DNA of 64,000 nt from Burkholderiaceae bacterium (GTDB taxonomy: Bacteria; Pseudomonadota; Gammaproteobacteria; Burkholderiales; Burkholderiaceae_E), in contig JAJPES010000065.1 in NCBI GenBank assembly GCA_021166725.1, positions 1 through 64,000 of the forward strand, read 5' to 3'. Made by a program: the position numbers and the translations under genes. Positions 1-9,055 of the stretch are shown here, piece by piece (position 1 is the stretch's first letter; each line of letters starts with the position of its first letter). Under the pieces are notes generated by a model that was not told where the DNA came from, made no database searches, and was given only the letters and a program-made list of their open reading frames with translations.

Positions 1-1
1 C

Positions 2-523
2 GTCTGCGACCTGAAGAAGGGCGACACGGTGCAGGTCACCGGCCCCTTCGGCACGTCGTTCCTGATGCCGAACCATCCGCGCTCGAACCTGCTGATGATC
101 TGCACCGGCACCGGCAGCGCGCCGATGCGCGCGATGACCGAGTACCGACGCCGGCTGCGCGCGAGCGGCAAGTTCGACGGCGGCAAGCTGATGCTCTTCT
201 TCGGCGCGCGCACCGAACAGGAGTTGCCGTACTTCGGCCCGCTGATGAAGCTGCCGCGCGACTTCATCGACGTGAATCTCGCGTTCTCGCGCACGCCGGG
301 CAGGCCGAAGCGCTACGTGCAGGACCTGTTGCGCGAGCGCGCCGCCGACGTGCTCGAGTTGCTGAAAGACGAGCATACGTACGTCTATGTGTGCGGACTG
401 AAGAGCATGGAGGAAGGGGTGGTCGCGGCGCTGCGCGAGGCGGTCGAGCAGGGCGGCGTGGCGTGGGAGTCGCTCGCGGCGAAGCTCGAGCGCGAGGGGC
501 GGCTGCATCTGGAGACGTATTGA
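2..523 (+). CDS. boxA: Benzoyl-CoA 2,3-epoxidase reductase subunit BoxA, C-terminal part
   Basis: This is the 3' end of a gene that begins before the window; about 173 residues are visible. They form the NAD(P)H-binding half of a ferredoxin-NADP-reductase-like protein: a [10 protein letters not shown] loop, the nucleotide-binding motif [11 protein letters not shown], and a late [13 protein letters not shown] segment, ending in HLETY. That combination resembles BoxA, which passes electrons from NADPH through FAD and Fe-S centres to the BoxB epoxidase acting on benzoyl-CoA in the aerobic hybrid benzoate pathway. The Fe-S domain lies outside the window, so the family call rests on the C-terminal half only. 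Another FNR-type reductase is possible. No box partner lies downstream. Confidence 0.65.
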   Translation, partial: VCDLKKGDTVQVTGPFGTSFLMPNHPRSNLLMICTGTGSAPMRAMTEYRRRLRASGKFDGGKLMLFFGARTEQELPYFGPLMKLPRDFIDVNLAFSRTPGRPKRYVQDLLRERAADVLELLKDEHTYVYVCGLKSMEEGVVAALREAVEQGGVAWESLAAKLEREGRLHLETY

Positions 524-650
524 GGGGGTGGGCGCCGGGCACAAGGCACGAGAGCGCACGGCCTGCACGAGGCGCCAGGCGCTCGTGGAGGCGCTATAGT
601 CGTCTTACTGCCGCCTTACCGGCGTCCTGCAAAGTTTCGCTCGAGCACAC

Positions 651-917
651 GTGGAGACCACCCGACTCTCCTCCAAAGGGCAGATCGTCCTGCCCAAGTC
701 CGTACGCGACGCTCGAGGCTGGGTTGCGGGGACCGAGTTCCGCATCGAATCTTGCGAAGACGGACTCGTTCTGCGCCCCGTGAAGCCATTTCCCGCTACC
801 AGGCTCGAAGACGTAGCCGGAAGCGTTCGCTACGAAGGGCCGCGCAGGTCGCTCGACGACATGGAGAAGGCGATCGAGAAGGGCGTGAAGGAGCGGCGTG
901 ATCGCGGCCGATACTGA
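651..917 (+). CDS. AbrB/MazE-type antitoxin of a VapBC-like pair
   Basis: An 88-residue protein with a GTG start. Its N-terminus carries the swapped-hairpin AbrB DNA-binding motif, with SSKGQIVLPKSVRDARGW at about residues 7-24. The C-terminal part (LEDVAGSVRYEGPRRSLDDM) is the usual toxin-neutralising tail. Its end overlaps the start of the PIN-domain gene by 20 bases, so the two are translationally coupled. Such antitoxins bind and block the PIN ribonuclease and repress their own promoter as a complex. A TATAGT hexamer at 595-600 could be the -10 box. Confidence 0.85.
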   Translation: METTRLSSKGQIVLPKSVRDARGWVAGTEFRIESCEDGLVLRPVKPFPATRLEDVAGSVRYEGPRRSLDDMEKAIEKGVKERRDRGRY

Positions 918-1287
918 CGTCGTCGTTCGGCTCCTCATGAACGACGACCGCGTCCAGGCCCGCAAGGCAGCAGCGCTCTTCGCCGGCAACGACGTGCTGC
1001 TGTCGAAGACGGTTCTCGTCGAGACCGAATGGGTGCTGCGCTTCGGCTACGAGATCGGTCGCGGCGAGATCCACGCTGCGCTGCTGGCGGTTCTCGGCAT
1101 GCCTCGGGTCAACGGCGAGGAACCGCGGCAGCTCGCGCAGGCCCTCGCGTGGTTTCGACAAGGGATGGACTTCGCCGACGCGCTGCACCTCGCTTCGGCC
1201 GTCGGAGCCGAACGCTTCGTCACCTTCGATCGCAAGCTCGTCGCGCGTTCGCGCGAGCTCGGCGGTGTCCCCGTGGAAGCAGCGTAG
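898..1287 (+). CDS. VapC-like PIN-domain ribonuclease toxin
   Basis: A 129-residue PIN-domain protein, GTG start, overlapping the AbrB-type antitoxin by 20 bases. The acidic metal-binding residues are in place: D5/D7 in the first strand (MIAADTD), E42/E44 in VETEWVL, D91/D94 in MDFADALHLA and D111 in TFDRKL. PIN toxins of this kind cleave RNA, often tRNA or rRNA, when the antitoxin is degraded. All catalytic positions are kept, so the module looks functional. Target RNA cannot be deduced from sequence. Confidence 0.88.
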   Translation: MIAADTDVVVRLLMNDDRVQARKAAALFAGNDVLLSKTVLVETEWVLRFGYEIGRGEIHAALLAVLGMPRVNGEEPRQLAQALAWFRQGMDFADALHLASAVGAERFVTFDRKLVARSRELGGVPVEAA

Positions 1288-1304
1288 GTCCTGGAGTCGT
1301 CCGA

Positions 1305-1721
1305 ATGCCTATCGGCTTTCCCGTTGTTGCAGCCCTCGCCCTGCTCGTCGCCGGCTGCGCCACCTCCGCAGGCCGCATCGGCGCCGACGAGTTGACGAAG
1401 AACGGCCGGCTCGTGTCCGGAGTCGAACTGCGCAAGCTCTTCACGCAGGCAACCGTCGAGGGCAAGGATCCGAACGGCGTCGAATTCACGTTGCGCACCG
1501 ACGACGACGGAAACTACAAGGGCGTCACCACGCGAGGCGATTCCTTCGTGGGAACGTGGAGCATCGACGGACAGGGCCGCGTCTGCTTCGACACCGTGTA
1601 CGACACGATCCGCACGCCGTGCAGCGCGCAATACGTGCTGGACGGAAGGTATTACGCGCTCACGCCGTCGGGCCTCGTCCTGGAGCGCGCGATACGCCGG
1701 CCCAGCCCGGTGTCCCGCTGA
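1305..1721 (+). CDS. Small predicted lipoprotein of unknown function
   Basis: 138 residues. A signal peptide ends in a lipobox (LLVAGC, Cys18), so the mature protein should be lipid-anchored, probably in the outer membrane. The rest reads like a small beta-rich domain (FTLRTDDDGNYKGVT, SFVGTWSIDGQGRVCFD), with two cysteines (CFDTVYDTIRTPC) that could form a disulfide. I recognise no enzymatic motif. It starts 17 bases after the PIN toxin and may be co-transcribed with it, but nothing suggests a shared function. The ATG at 1305 is chosen because it gives a standard lipoprotein signal. Confidence 0.75.
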   Translation: MPIGFPVVAALALLVAGCATSAGRIGADELTKNGRLVSGVELRKLFTQATVEGKDPNGVEFTLRTDDDGNYKGVTTRGDSFVGTWSIDGQGRVCFDTVYDTIRTPCSAQYVLDGRYYALTPSGLVLERAIRRPSPVSR

Positions 1722-1754
1722 CGCAGCTCGGCGCTACGCAGCGCGGGCATCCCC

Positions 1755-3059
1755 TCACCGATAGATCAGCGCAGGCAGCCAGGTGGTCAGCGGCGGCCAG
1801 TAGCTCGCCACCATCAGCGACGCTACCGCCGCCGCGACGAAGGGCAGGATCGCCCGCCCCACCACGCCCAGCGGCAGCCTTGCGATGCCGCAGGCGACGA
1901 ACAGGCAGATGCCCACCGGCGGGGTCAGCATGCCGATCGCCAGGTTCACCACCATCAGCACGCCGAAGTGCATCGGGTCGACGCCCATCAGCACGGTGAG
2001 CGGCGCGAGCACCGGCACCAGCAGGATCAGCGCTGCGGTCGTTTCGAGCACGCAGCCGACGACGAGCAGGCCGATCATGACGAGCAGCAGCACGCCCCAG
2101 GCGGGGAGCGCCATCGACGTGATCGCGCCCTGCACGAGCTGTGCCGTCTGCTGCATCGCGACCAGCCAGGTGAAGACCTTCGCCATCGCGATGATGAACA
2201 GGATCGTCGCTGCAATCACCTGCGATTCGACGATCAGGCCGGGCAACTCGCGCCATGTCAGTTGCCGGTTCACGAAGATCGCCACCAGCAGCGCATAGAA
2301 CACGGCGAGTGCCGCCGCTTCGGTGACGGTGACGATGCCGCTCAGGATGCCGCCCAGCACGATCACCGGCGCGCCGATCGACCAGATCGCCTGGCGCAGC
2401 GAAGACAGCGCGTAGCGCAGCGAGAACGGCCGGCGCGTTCCGTAGCCGTGGCGCAGCGCCTTCCAGATCGCCACGCTCATGAACGACACGCCGAACAGCA
2501 GACCGACCATCATCCCGCCGGCGAACAGCTCGGCGATCGAGACGTTGGTCAGGAAGCCGTAGATGATCATCGGGATCGACGGCGGGATGATCACGCCGAT
2601 CGCGCCGCCGGCGGCGACGAGCGCCGCCGAGAAGGCGGGCGGATAGCCCTGGCGCACCAGTGCGGGAATCGCCACCGCGCCCAGCGCCGCGGTATCGGCG
2701 GCCGCCGAGCCCGAGATGCCGGCGAAGAACATCGATGCGACGATCACCGCGCAGGCGAGTCCGCCGGGCACCCAGCCGACCAGCGAATCGGAGAAGTCGA
2801 TCAGCTGCTGCGAGATTCCGCCGCGCTCCATGATGGAACCGGCGAGCATGAACAGCGGCACCGCGAGCAGGTCGAAGGAGTCGACGCCGGCGAACAGCAG
2901 CTGGACGATCGTCTGGCCGAGCCCGGCGGTGTCGATCCCGGGCGGAAAGACTCCCGGCGCGAGAATGAGCCCGATCGCGGGAAGGCCGATGGCGAGCGCG
3001 ATCGGCAGTCCGAGCGCGATCAGCAGGAACAGGCCGCCGAACAGCAGCGCGACGATCAT
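1755..3059 (-). CDS. dctM: TRAP transporter large permease (DctM-like)
   Basis: 434 residues, almost entirely hydrophobic, with the segment pattern of the 12-13 helix DctM subunit. Family hallmarks are visible, such as the FMLAGSIMERGGIS region near residue 90 and AAAGGAIGVIIPPSIPM-like glycine/proline loops. DctM uses the sodium gradient to move organic acids delivered by the periplasmic DctP protein. It is last in the minus-strand run amidase - dctP - dctQ - dctM, 36 bases after dctQ. The substrate is unknown; the upstream amidase hints at a carboxylate or amide-derived compound. Confidence 0.92.
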   Translation of the reverse strand: MIVALLFGGLFLLIALGLPIALAIGLPAIGLILAPGVFPPGIDTAGLGQTIVQLLFAGVDSFDLLAVPLFMLAGSIMERGGISQQLIDFSDSLVGWVPGGLACAVIVASMFFAGISGSAAADTAALGAVAIPALVRQGYPPAFSAALVAAGGAIGVIIPPSIPMIIYGFLTNVSIAELFAGGMMVGLLFGVSFMSVAIWKALRHGYGTRRPFSLRYALSSLRQAIWSIGAPVIVLGGILSGIVTVTEAAALAVFYALLVAIFVNRQLTWRELPGLIVESQVIAATILFIIAMAKVFTWLVAMQQTAQLVQGAITSMALPAWGVLLLVMIGLLVVGCVLETTAALILLVPVLAPLTVLMGVDPMHFGVLMVVNLAIGMLTPPVGICLFVACGIARLPLGVVGRAILPFVAAAVASLMVASYWPPLTTWLPALIYR

Positions 3060-3095
3060 CGGGCGGACGCTTCGCTCATCGGCGCAAACGTTCCC

Positions 3096-3584
3096 TCATC
3101 GGGCGGCTTGCACGCCGCTTCGCGCCGCCGCCATGTCGGCCAGCACGTGCACGATGAAGACGATCGACGCAATCGGGATCACCGCATACGGAATCGACAT
3201 CGGTATCTGCAGCGACGCCGACGTATGCTCGGCGGCCTTGATCGTGTACGCGGCGCCGAACCAGGCGATCAGCGCGAAGCACGCGAGCGTGAGCAGCTGC
3301 AGCGCGAACACCATCGAGCGCTGGAACGCCGGTCCGAAACGGTGCCCGATGCCCTGCAGTCCGATGAAGCTCGCGCGCTTGTAGGCGACGGTTCCGCCGA
3401 GGAAGGTGATCGCCACCAGCAGGTGACGGCTCACCTCCTCCGACCAGCCGAGCGAGTAGCCGGCGTAGCGAAACACCACCTGCGCGAAGAGGATCACGCA
3501 GATCGCCGCGCCGATCACCATCAGCAGCTTCTCGGCCGCAGCGTTCAGCGCGGCGCTGAGCCGCTGCAGCGCCCCCGTCGCCAC
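3096..3584 (-). CDS. dctQ: TRAP transporter small permease (DctQ-like)
   Basis: 162 residues with four predicted membrane helices and the short-subunit motif region VVFRYAGYSLGWSEEVSRHLL, diagnostic for DctQ. The chosen GTG start lies a few bases after the dctP stop codon, which suits translational coupling. DctQ pairs with DctM to form the membrane part of the TRAP transporter. No other start nearby would keep the first helix (AAEKLLMVIGAAICVILFAQ) whole. Confidence 0.88.
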   Translation of the reverse strand: MATGALQRLSAALNAAAEKLLMVIGAAICVILFAQVVFRYAGYSLGWSEEVSRHLLVAITFLGGTVAYKRASFIGLQGIGHRFGPAFQRSMVFALQLLTLACFALIAWFGAAYTIKAAEHTSASLQIPMSIPYAVIPIASIVFIVHVLADMAAARSGVQAAR

Positions 3585-3588
3585 TGTC

Positions 3589-4560
3589 TTACTGCACTTC
3601 GGCGCGGATCTGCTCGACGAGCTTCTTCGTGTCGCCCGTCAGCGAGTCGATCACCGGCTGCGTCGCCTTGCGGAATGCCGCGAGATCGGGGTTCTCGTCG
3701 ACCTGCATGCCGGCCGCCTTCAGCTCGGCCAGTTGCTGGCGCTCGTTGTCGCGGATGTACTTGCGTCCTTCGAGTGCAGCCGTATGCGCGCATTCGGTGA
3801 CCGCCGCACGCTGGTCGGCGGGAAGGCCGTCGACGAAGCGCTTGTTGGCGACGAAGACGAGCGCCGAATACACGTGCCGCGTCAGCGACAGGTACTTCTG
3901 CCCCGCCTCGGGCAGCTTCGCCGCGTGGATGACGGCGATCGGGTTCTCCTGGCCGTCGATGACGCCCTGCTGCAACTGCGTGAAGATCGGCCAGGCCATC
4001 GGCGTGGGGTTGGCGCCGAGCGCGCGCCAGATCGCCAGGTGCGTCGGTGCCTCCATCGTGCGGATCTTCAGTCCCTTCAGGTCGGACGGATCCTTCACGT
4101 CGTGCTTCGAGTTCGTGACGTTGCGAAAGCCGTTGTCGAGGAACGAGAGCGCCACGAAGCCCGACTTCTCGAAGCGGCGGGCGAGGTCCTGGCCGATCGG
4201 GCCGTCGAGCACCTTGTCGGCGGCTTCGTACGACGGGAAGAGGAACGGCATCTCGAGCGCCTTGATCTCGGGGACGAAGGCTTCCACCGGCCCGGTGGTG
4301 CTGACCGCCATCTGCGTCGTGCCGAGCTGGATCTGCTGCAGCACCTGCGTCTCGCTGCCGAGCACCGCGGAGTGGTGCACGACGACGTCGATCTTGCCCG
4401 GTACGCGCTGGTCCACGCACTCCTTGAACCAGTTCGCCGCGCGCGTGTGCACGAAGCTCGGGTTGGTGACGATGCCGATGTTGAGCTTCGTCTGGGCGAC
4501 GGCGGTGCCGGCGGTGGCCAGGCACAGCGTGGCGAGGGCGGCAGCGATCGGTGCGCGCAT
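3589..4560 (-). CDS. dctP: TRAP transporter substrate-binding protein (DctP-like)
   Basis: 323 residues. A cleavable signal peptide (residues 1-22, ending AVA before QTKLNIG) sends it to the periplasm. The mature protein has the DctP fold, with TNPSFVHTRAANWFKECVDQ near the N-terminus, the ligand-gating region KGLKIRTMEAPTHL and FTQLQQGVIDGQENP near residue 200. It captures the substrate for DctQM encoded just downstream. The arginine in LKIRTM is the usual carboxylate contact, so an organic acid is the likely ligand. The exact compound is not readable from the sequence. Confidence 0.92.
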   Translation of the reverse strand: MRAPIAAALATLCLATAGTAVAQTKLNIGIVTNPSFVHTRAANWFKECVDQRVPGKIDVVVHHSAVLGSETQVLQQIQLGTTQMAVSTTGPVEAFVPEIKALEMPFLFPSYEAADKVLDGPIGQDLARRFEKSGFVALSFLDNGFRNVTNSKHDVKDPSDLKGLKIRTMEAPTHLAIWRALGANPTPMAWPIFTQLQQGVIDGQENPIAVIHAAKLPEAGQKYLSLTRHVYSALVFVANKRFVDGLPADQRAAVTECAHTAALEGRKYIRDNERQQLAELKAAGMQVDENPDLAAFRKATQPVIDSLTGDTKKLVEQIRAEVQ

Positions 4561-4612
4561 TGCGATGACTCCGGGAATCGGGAATACGAGGGATCCCGAG
4601 GATCGGGCTAAA

Positions 4613-4637
4613 CGCGGCCACTGTCAAAAGGGCCGCG
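4613..4637 (-). terminator. Hairpin between the amidase and dctP
   Basis: A 7-bp stem (CGCGGCC at 4613-4619 pairing with GGCCGCG at 4631-4637) with an 11-base loop lies between the amidase stop and the dctP start. There is no clean U-run, so it may only attenuate transcription or protect the dctP message end rather than terminate fully. Confidence 0.3.
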
Positions 4638-4656
4638 CTGATTCTTCCGTTGCAGG

Positions 4657-6155
4657 TCAGCGCCGCTCGTAGGCGCTCGCCGCTTTCAGCACCGTCATCT
4701 CGTCGAAGTGCCTGCCGATCAACATCAGCCCGACCGGCTTGCCTTCGGTTTCGCCGCACGGCACCGAGATCGCCGGATGCCCGGTCAGATTGAACGGCGA
4801 CGTGTTCGCGAGCATCGTCCAGCTGTGCGAGAGCACCTCGCCGAGCGAGGCGCCCTCGGACGGAATCGGCAGCGTGGGGAACGGCAGCGTCGGCATCAGC
4901 AGCAGGTCGAAGCGCGCGAGCGCCTCGTCGTACTCGCGACGCAACCGCCGACGCAGGTTCTGCGTCTTCGCGTAGTAGCGTCCGCCACAGTCGTCGGCCA
5001 GGTAGCGCCCGAGCAGCATCCCTGCCTTGATCGTGTGCGGCAGCTCGTTGGCGCGCTCGCGCAACGCGGCGAGCATCGCGGCCAGTCCCAGAGGGTACGC
5101 GGCCGATGCCGTGGTGCCCGACGCCGGTGCCGCTGTACAGCGTCCGGTACGTGCCTTCGTTGGCGAGCGTGCCCCACAGCGTCGCGCCGTGCCGATGCCA
5201 GGGGATCGAGACGTCCTCGACGACGGCGCCCAGTTTCTTCAACGCGGGAATCGCGGCGCGCACCGTTGCGTCGGTGCCGGCGTGCGACTCGGGCAGGCCG
5301 AACGACTCGCGCACGACGCCGATGCGCAGGCCGTCGATGCCCTTGCCGAGCGCCTCGGTGTACGGTGCGAGCTTCAGGTTGCGCTGCCGACCGTCGATGC
5401 CGTCCTCGCCCGCCATCACTTCGAGCAACAGCGCAACGCCGGCGACGTCGCGCGCCATCGGCCCGGCGTGGTCGATCGAATAGTCGAGCCCCATGATCCC
5501 GGTGTACGGGACGAGCCCGAAGCTGGGCTTCAGCCCGACGATGCCGGAGAACGATGCGGGTATGCGCACCGAGCCGGCCTGGTCGGCGCCGGTGGCGAGA
5601 TCGACTTCGCCCGCGGCCAGCAGCGCTGCGCTGCCGGTGGTCGAACCGCCGGGTGTGTGGCCCGGGTTGCGCGGGCTGATCACCGGTCCGGTGGCGCTCG
5701 TTGCGCTGCCGCCCGCGAAGGAGAAATACTCGCAGACCGACTTGCCGACGATGTGACCGCCGGCGTCGAGGATTCGCGTGACGATCGTCGCGTCGATGTC
5801 GGGCACGAAACCTTCGAGCACCGATGCGCCGTTCATCATCGGCACGCCGGCGATCATCGTGTTGTCCTTCACCGCTATGCGCTTGCCGGCGAGCTTGCCG
5901 CCCGTCGCTCCGCGGATGTCGGTGCGCACGTACCAGGCGTTCAGCGGGTTGTCGGCGGGGTCGGGCCGGTAACCGGGCGCGCGCGGATACTTCACCGGCG
6001 GCTTTTCGTCGGGCAGGCGATCGACCAGCCGGAAACCGGGAACGAAAGCCGCGCAGAAGTCGAGGAACTCCTGCGCGTACTCGGGCGCGATGTCCCATTC
6101 CGAGCTCCGCGCCGAGGCGGCGTACGCGTTCGTTGCTCGGCAGTTCGAAGGGCAT
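4657..6155 (-). pseudogene. Amidase-signature family amidase, broken by two single-base frameshifts
   Basis: Read across three frames this is a full amidase of about 498 residues. ATG 6155 gives MPFELPSNERVRRLGAELGM. The frame must then shift at the GGG/CCC run 6094-6096 to continue as IAPEYAQEFLDF. It carries the catalytic lysine region KRIAVKDNT, the GGSTTGSAAL serine loop and the nucleophile loop GADQAGSVRIPAS. A second shift at the run 5093-5095 is needed before LGLAAMLAALRERANEL to the stop at 4657. Removing one base from each run restores an uninterrupted gene of normal length. Both sites are short homopolymers, so sequencing error is as likely as real decay. If intact it would hydrolyse an amide, perhaps making the acid carried by the adjacent TRAP system. 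Confidence 0.8.
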
Positions 6156-6387
6156 TCGCGTCTCCTTCCGTGGCGCGTCGTTGCGCGCGCGCCCCCCGGG
6201 ACGGGCCCGTGTCGCGGGGTCGCCGAAGCATAGCCGAAGGGGTCGGCCCGTCGGGTGCGCGCACCCCATCCCCCTCGCGCTGCCGCGATCGTCGACATCG
6301 AAGCGGCGGCAGCAGCGCACAATGTCTCCCCCCGATTCGCGTCGAGCGGACTACGCTACGCCCTGCCCCCGGAAGGAGATCAACAAA

Positions 6388-7512
6388 ATGCCCGGCCTGC
6401 TGCCCGACGTCGACCCCGACGGCCTGCTCGAATATTCGGTCGTCTACACCGACCGCGCGCTGAACCACATGTCGAAGAAGTTCCAGCGCGTGATGCGCGA
6501 CATCTCGGCGACGGTGAAGGAGGCCTACGGCGCGCGCTCGGCGATCGTCGTTCCCGGCAGCGGAAGCTTCGGCATGGAGGCCGTCGCCCGCCAGTTCGCC
6601 ACCGGCCGCAAGTGCCTCGTCGTGCGCAACGGCTGGTTCAGCTATCGCTGGAGCCAGATCTTCGAGATGGGCGACATCCCTTCCGCGACGCTCGTCGAGA
6701 AGGCGCGTGCGGTGCGCTCCGGCGCGCAGGCGCCGTTCGCGCCGCCGCCGATCGGCGAGGTCGTCGCGACGATCGCGCGCGAACGGCCGGAGATCGTCTT
6801 CGCCCCGCACGTGGAGACCTCGTCGGGCATCCTGCTGCCCGACGACTACCTGCGTGCGCTGGCCGATGCCGTGCACGCGGTGGGCGGCCTGTTCGTGCTC
6901 GACTGCATCGCCTCCGGTGCCCTGTGGGTGGACATCGACGCGCTCGGCATCGACGTGCTGGTGAGCGCGCCGCAGAAGGGGTGGAGCGGTCCTGCGTGCT
7001 GCGCCTTCGTCGCGCTCGGCGCGCAGGCGCGCGAGCGCATCGAGAGCACGCGCAGCACGAGTTTCTCGTGCGACCTGCGCAAGTGGCTGCAGATCATGGA
7101 GACCTACGAGAACGGCGGGCACGCATATCACGCCACGCTGCCCACCGACTCGCTGGTCCACGTGCGCGACGCGATGCACGAGACGCAGCGCTTCGGCTTC
7201 GAGGCGGCGCGTCGCGCGCAATCGCGGCTGGGCGAGGAAGTGCGGGCGATGCTCGCGCGCAAGGGCTTCCCGAGCGTGGCTGCGCCGGGTTTCGAGGCAC
7301 CCGGCGTCGTCGTCTCGTATACCGAGGACGAGGACATCCATTCCGGACGCAAGCTGCTCGACGCCGGTCTTCAGATCGCCGCCGGCGTGCCGTTGGCCGT
7401 CGACGAGCCGGCCGGCTTCCGCACCTTCCGCATCGGCCTGTTCGGCCTTGACAAGCTGGCGAACGTCGATCGAACGGTGACTACGCTGGCGCAGGCCTTC
7501 GAGCGGCTCTGA
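6388..7512 (+). CDS. Class V aminotransferase (alanine-glyoxylate / serine-pyruvate type)
   Basis: 374 residues, ATG 6388 preceded by a good ribosome site (GGAAGGAG). It has the fold-type I PLP pattern: the phosphate-binding PGSGSFGMEAVARQF near residue 56, the aspartate in GLFVLDCIASGALWVD, and the Schiff-base lysine K197 in VSAPQKGWSGPA. Relatives use alanine or serine as amino donor and glyoxylate or pyruvate as acceptor, but substrate choice varies in this family. It diverges from the amidase-TRAP genes, sharing a 232-base upstream region in which I see no clear operator. A frame-compatible extension further upstream exists but lacks a ribosome site. Confidence 0.88.
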   Translation: MPGLLPDVDPDGLLEYSVVYTDRALNHMSKKFQRVMRDISATVKEAYGARSAIVVPGSGSFGMEAVARQFATGRKCLVVRNGWFSYRWSQIFEMGDIPSATLVEKARAVRSGAQAPFAPPPIGEVVATIARERPEIVFAPHVETSSGILLPDDYLRALADAVHAVGGLFVLDCIASGALWVDIDALGIDVLVSAPQKGWSGPACCAFVALGAQARERIESTRSTSFSCDLRKWLQIMETYENGGHAYHATLPTDSLVHVRDAMHETQRFGFEAARRAQSRLGEEVRAMLARKGFPSVAAPGFEAPGVVVSYTEDEDIHSGRKLLDAGLQIAAGVPLAVDEPAGFRTFRIGLFGLDKLANVDRTVTTLAQAFERL

Positions 7513-7524
7513 ACAGGCCGCGCG

Positions 7525-8895
7525 CTACGCTTCGCGGCGCTGCTGCCGAGAGGCGCGCAGCATCGCGACGCCGGCCGCCGCCGGCAGCAGCGCGAACAAT
7601 GCGAAACCCAGGCTGTACGAGCCTCCGGCGCGAATGACGACGGCGAACAGCACCGGCCCCGACATGCTGCCGGCGAAGGTGAAGAACTGCGAGGCGCCGG
7701 CCACCGTCGCGACGTCGGCCCGCTGCGCGGCGGTACGCGCGAGTTCGGCGAAATAGACGCCGTTCCATCCCATGCCGGTTGCTGCGCAGAAGATCGCTGC
7801 GGCGAACACCCACGCGTCGCCCGTCGTGGGTTGCAGCAGCGCCAGTGCCACGAGCGAGGCCGCCATCGCCACGCCGAGCCAGCCGAGCAAAGGTGCGGCG
7901 TCGATCCAGCGGTCGGCCGCGTAGCCGAGCGCGATCCGCGAGATCGTGCTGACGACCTGCGCAGCGGCAAGGATGCCCGCCGCCCAGGCCAGCGAATGCG
8001 ACAGCTGCAGGTTCAGCATCGAAACGAGGAAGGTGACGAAGACGAGTTGCGTGCTGGCGAAGGCGAGCGACATCAGGCTCAGTCGCCGCAGCGGCGGATC
8101 GCGCAACACCGACCACAGCGCGCCGAGCCCGGCCGCCGTCGGCTTGGCTTCGACGCGCATCGCGTCCGCGTCGTGTGCGGCAGTCGCGCCGGCCTGCACC
8201 CGTGCCGGGAGCCGCGGCAGGGCGGTAGCCCGCTCGTCGGGCGGCGCATTCAGCGGCTCTGCCGAGAGTTCCGCGTCGGGCGCCGGCGCCGACGGGTTTC
8301 GCGCCTTCTGCAGCCGTCGCACCGCGGGAAAGAGAGCGATGCCGAGCAGCGCGCAGGCGAGCGCGGCCATCGCGACCGACCATTGCCAGCCGAACGTCGC
8401 CAGTCCCCACGGCATCAACAGGCCCGCCAGCGCGACGCCGAGCGGCACGCCGGTCTGCTTGATCGAGAAGAACAACGCGCGCCGCGCGGTGGGCGAGTGT
8501 CGTTCGAGCAGCGTTGTCGATGCCGGGTTGATGACGCCGTAGCCGCTGCCGATCGTGATCGCGGCGACGAGCAGTAGCGCCGTGGAACCGCCGGTGGCGG
8601 CGAAGGCGCCGAGCGCGCAGGAGAACATCGCCGCCTGGCTGATGCGCACCGCACCGATGGACGCGACCCCGCGCCCGCTCCACAGCCCGGACAGCATCGC
8701 CATCAGGTAGGCGAGACCGACGAACAGGCCGATGCGTTCGGGCGCGAAACCCAGGCGCGGCGCCACCACCGGCGCGAGAACCGAAGGGGTGGTCAGCACC
8801 AGGCTGGCGAGCATCTGCACGCCGAGCGTGACGAACAGCGCGAGGAAAGGTCGGGTGCGGACGGCGGATCGGGAACTGGGCGGCAAGGCGGGCAT
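7525..8895 (-). CDS. MFS transporter
   Basis: 456 residues with 12 predicted helices split by a long hydrophilic loop (about residues 195-265, rich in Ala, Pro and Glu). The motif-A-like region between helices 2 and 3 reads LWSGRGVASIGAVR, and TTLLERHSPTARRALFFSIKQTGVPLG resembles cyanate/nitrate-type or generic organic-anion MFS members. It ends 12 bases from the convergent aminotransferase gene. Its start faces the flavoprotein gene, and their shared upstream region holds two candidate operators. Substrate unknown. Confidence 0.85.
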   Translation of the reverse strand: MPALPPSSRSAVRTRPFLALFVTLGVQMLASLVLTTPSVLAPVVAPRLGFAPERIGLFVGLAYLMAMLSGLWSGRGVASIGAVRISQAAMFSCALGAFAATGGSTALLLVAAITIGSGYGVINPASTTLLERHSPTARRALFFSIKQTGVPLGVALAGLLMPWGLATFGWQWSVAMAALACALLGIALFPAVRRLQKARNPSAPAPDAELSAEPLNAPPDERATALPRLPARVQAGATAAHDADAMRVEAKPTAAGLGALWSVLRDPPLRRLSLMSLAFASTQLVFVTFLVSMLNLQLSHSLAWAAGILAAAQVVSTISRIALGYAADRWIDAAPLLGWLGVAMAASLVALALLQPTTGDAWVFAAAIFCAATGMGWNGVYFAELARTAAQRADVATVAGASQFFTFAGSMSGPVLFAVVIRAGGSYSLGFALFALLPAAAGVAMLRASRQQRREA

Positions 8896-8944
8896 CGTCG
8901 GTCGGTGGACCTGGCCACCGTCGCTGTCCAGTCTAAGTCGTCCC

Positions 8945-8962
8945 TATACCCTGCCGGGTATA
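8945..8962. promoter_or_regulatory. Perfect palindrome, candidate operator for the flavoprotein/MFS divergent region
   Basis: TATACCC-TGCC-GGGTATA is a perfect 7-bp inverted repeat with a 4-base spacer, 94 bases before the flavoprotein start. Its shape resembles sites bound by CsoR/CstR-family repressors (ATACCC and GGGTAT half-sites), whose CstR branch senses persulfide and controls sulfide-oxidation genes. The match is by eye only, and no such regulator is encoded in the window. Confidence 0.5.
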
Positions 8963-8973
8963 TCGCCGGATTC

Positions 8974-8987
8974 CTGATCCGGATCAA
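8974..8987. promoter_or_regulatory. FNR/ANR-type box upstream of the flavoprotein gene
   Basis: CTGATCCGGATCAA matches the FNR/ANR/DNR consensus TTGAT-N4-ATCAA at 9 of 10 defined positions. It is centred about 75 bases before the start codon, which allows a class II activated promoter near 9022. It would place the gene under oxygen or nitrogen-oxide control. Confidence 0.45.
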
Positions 8988-9055
8988 GGGTCCGCAAACC
9001 GCGCGCGATTACGTTCCACGGGAAGCGACGCATCGTCGCGCGGGAGGCAAACCGA

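Noticed and set aside
1968..3800. Long plus-strand open frame opposite the TRAP genes
   Set aside because: It is antisense to dctM, dctQ and dctP, is His/Arg/Asp-rich low complexity, and has no family motifs.
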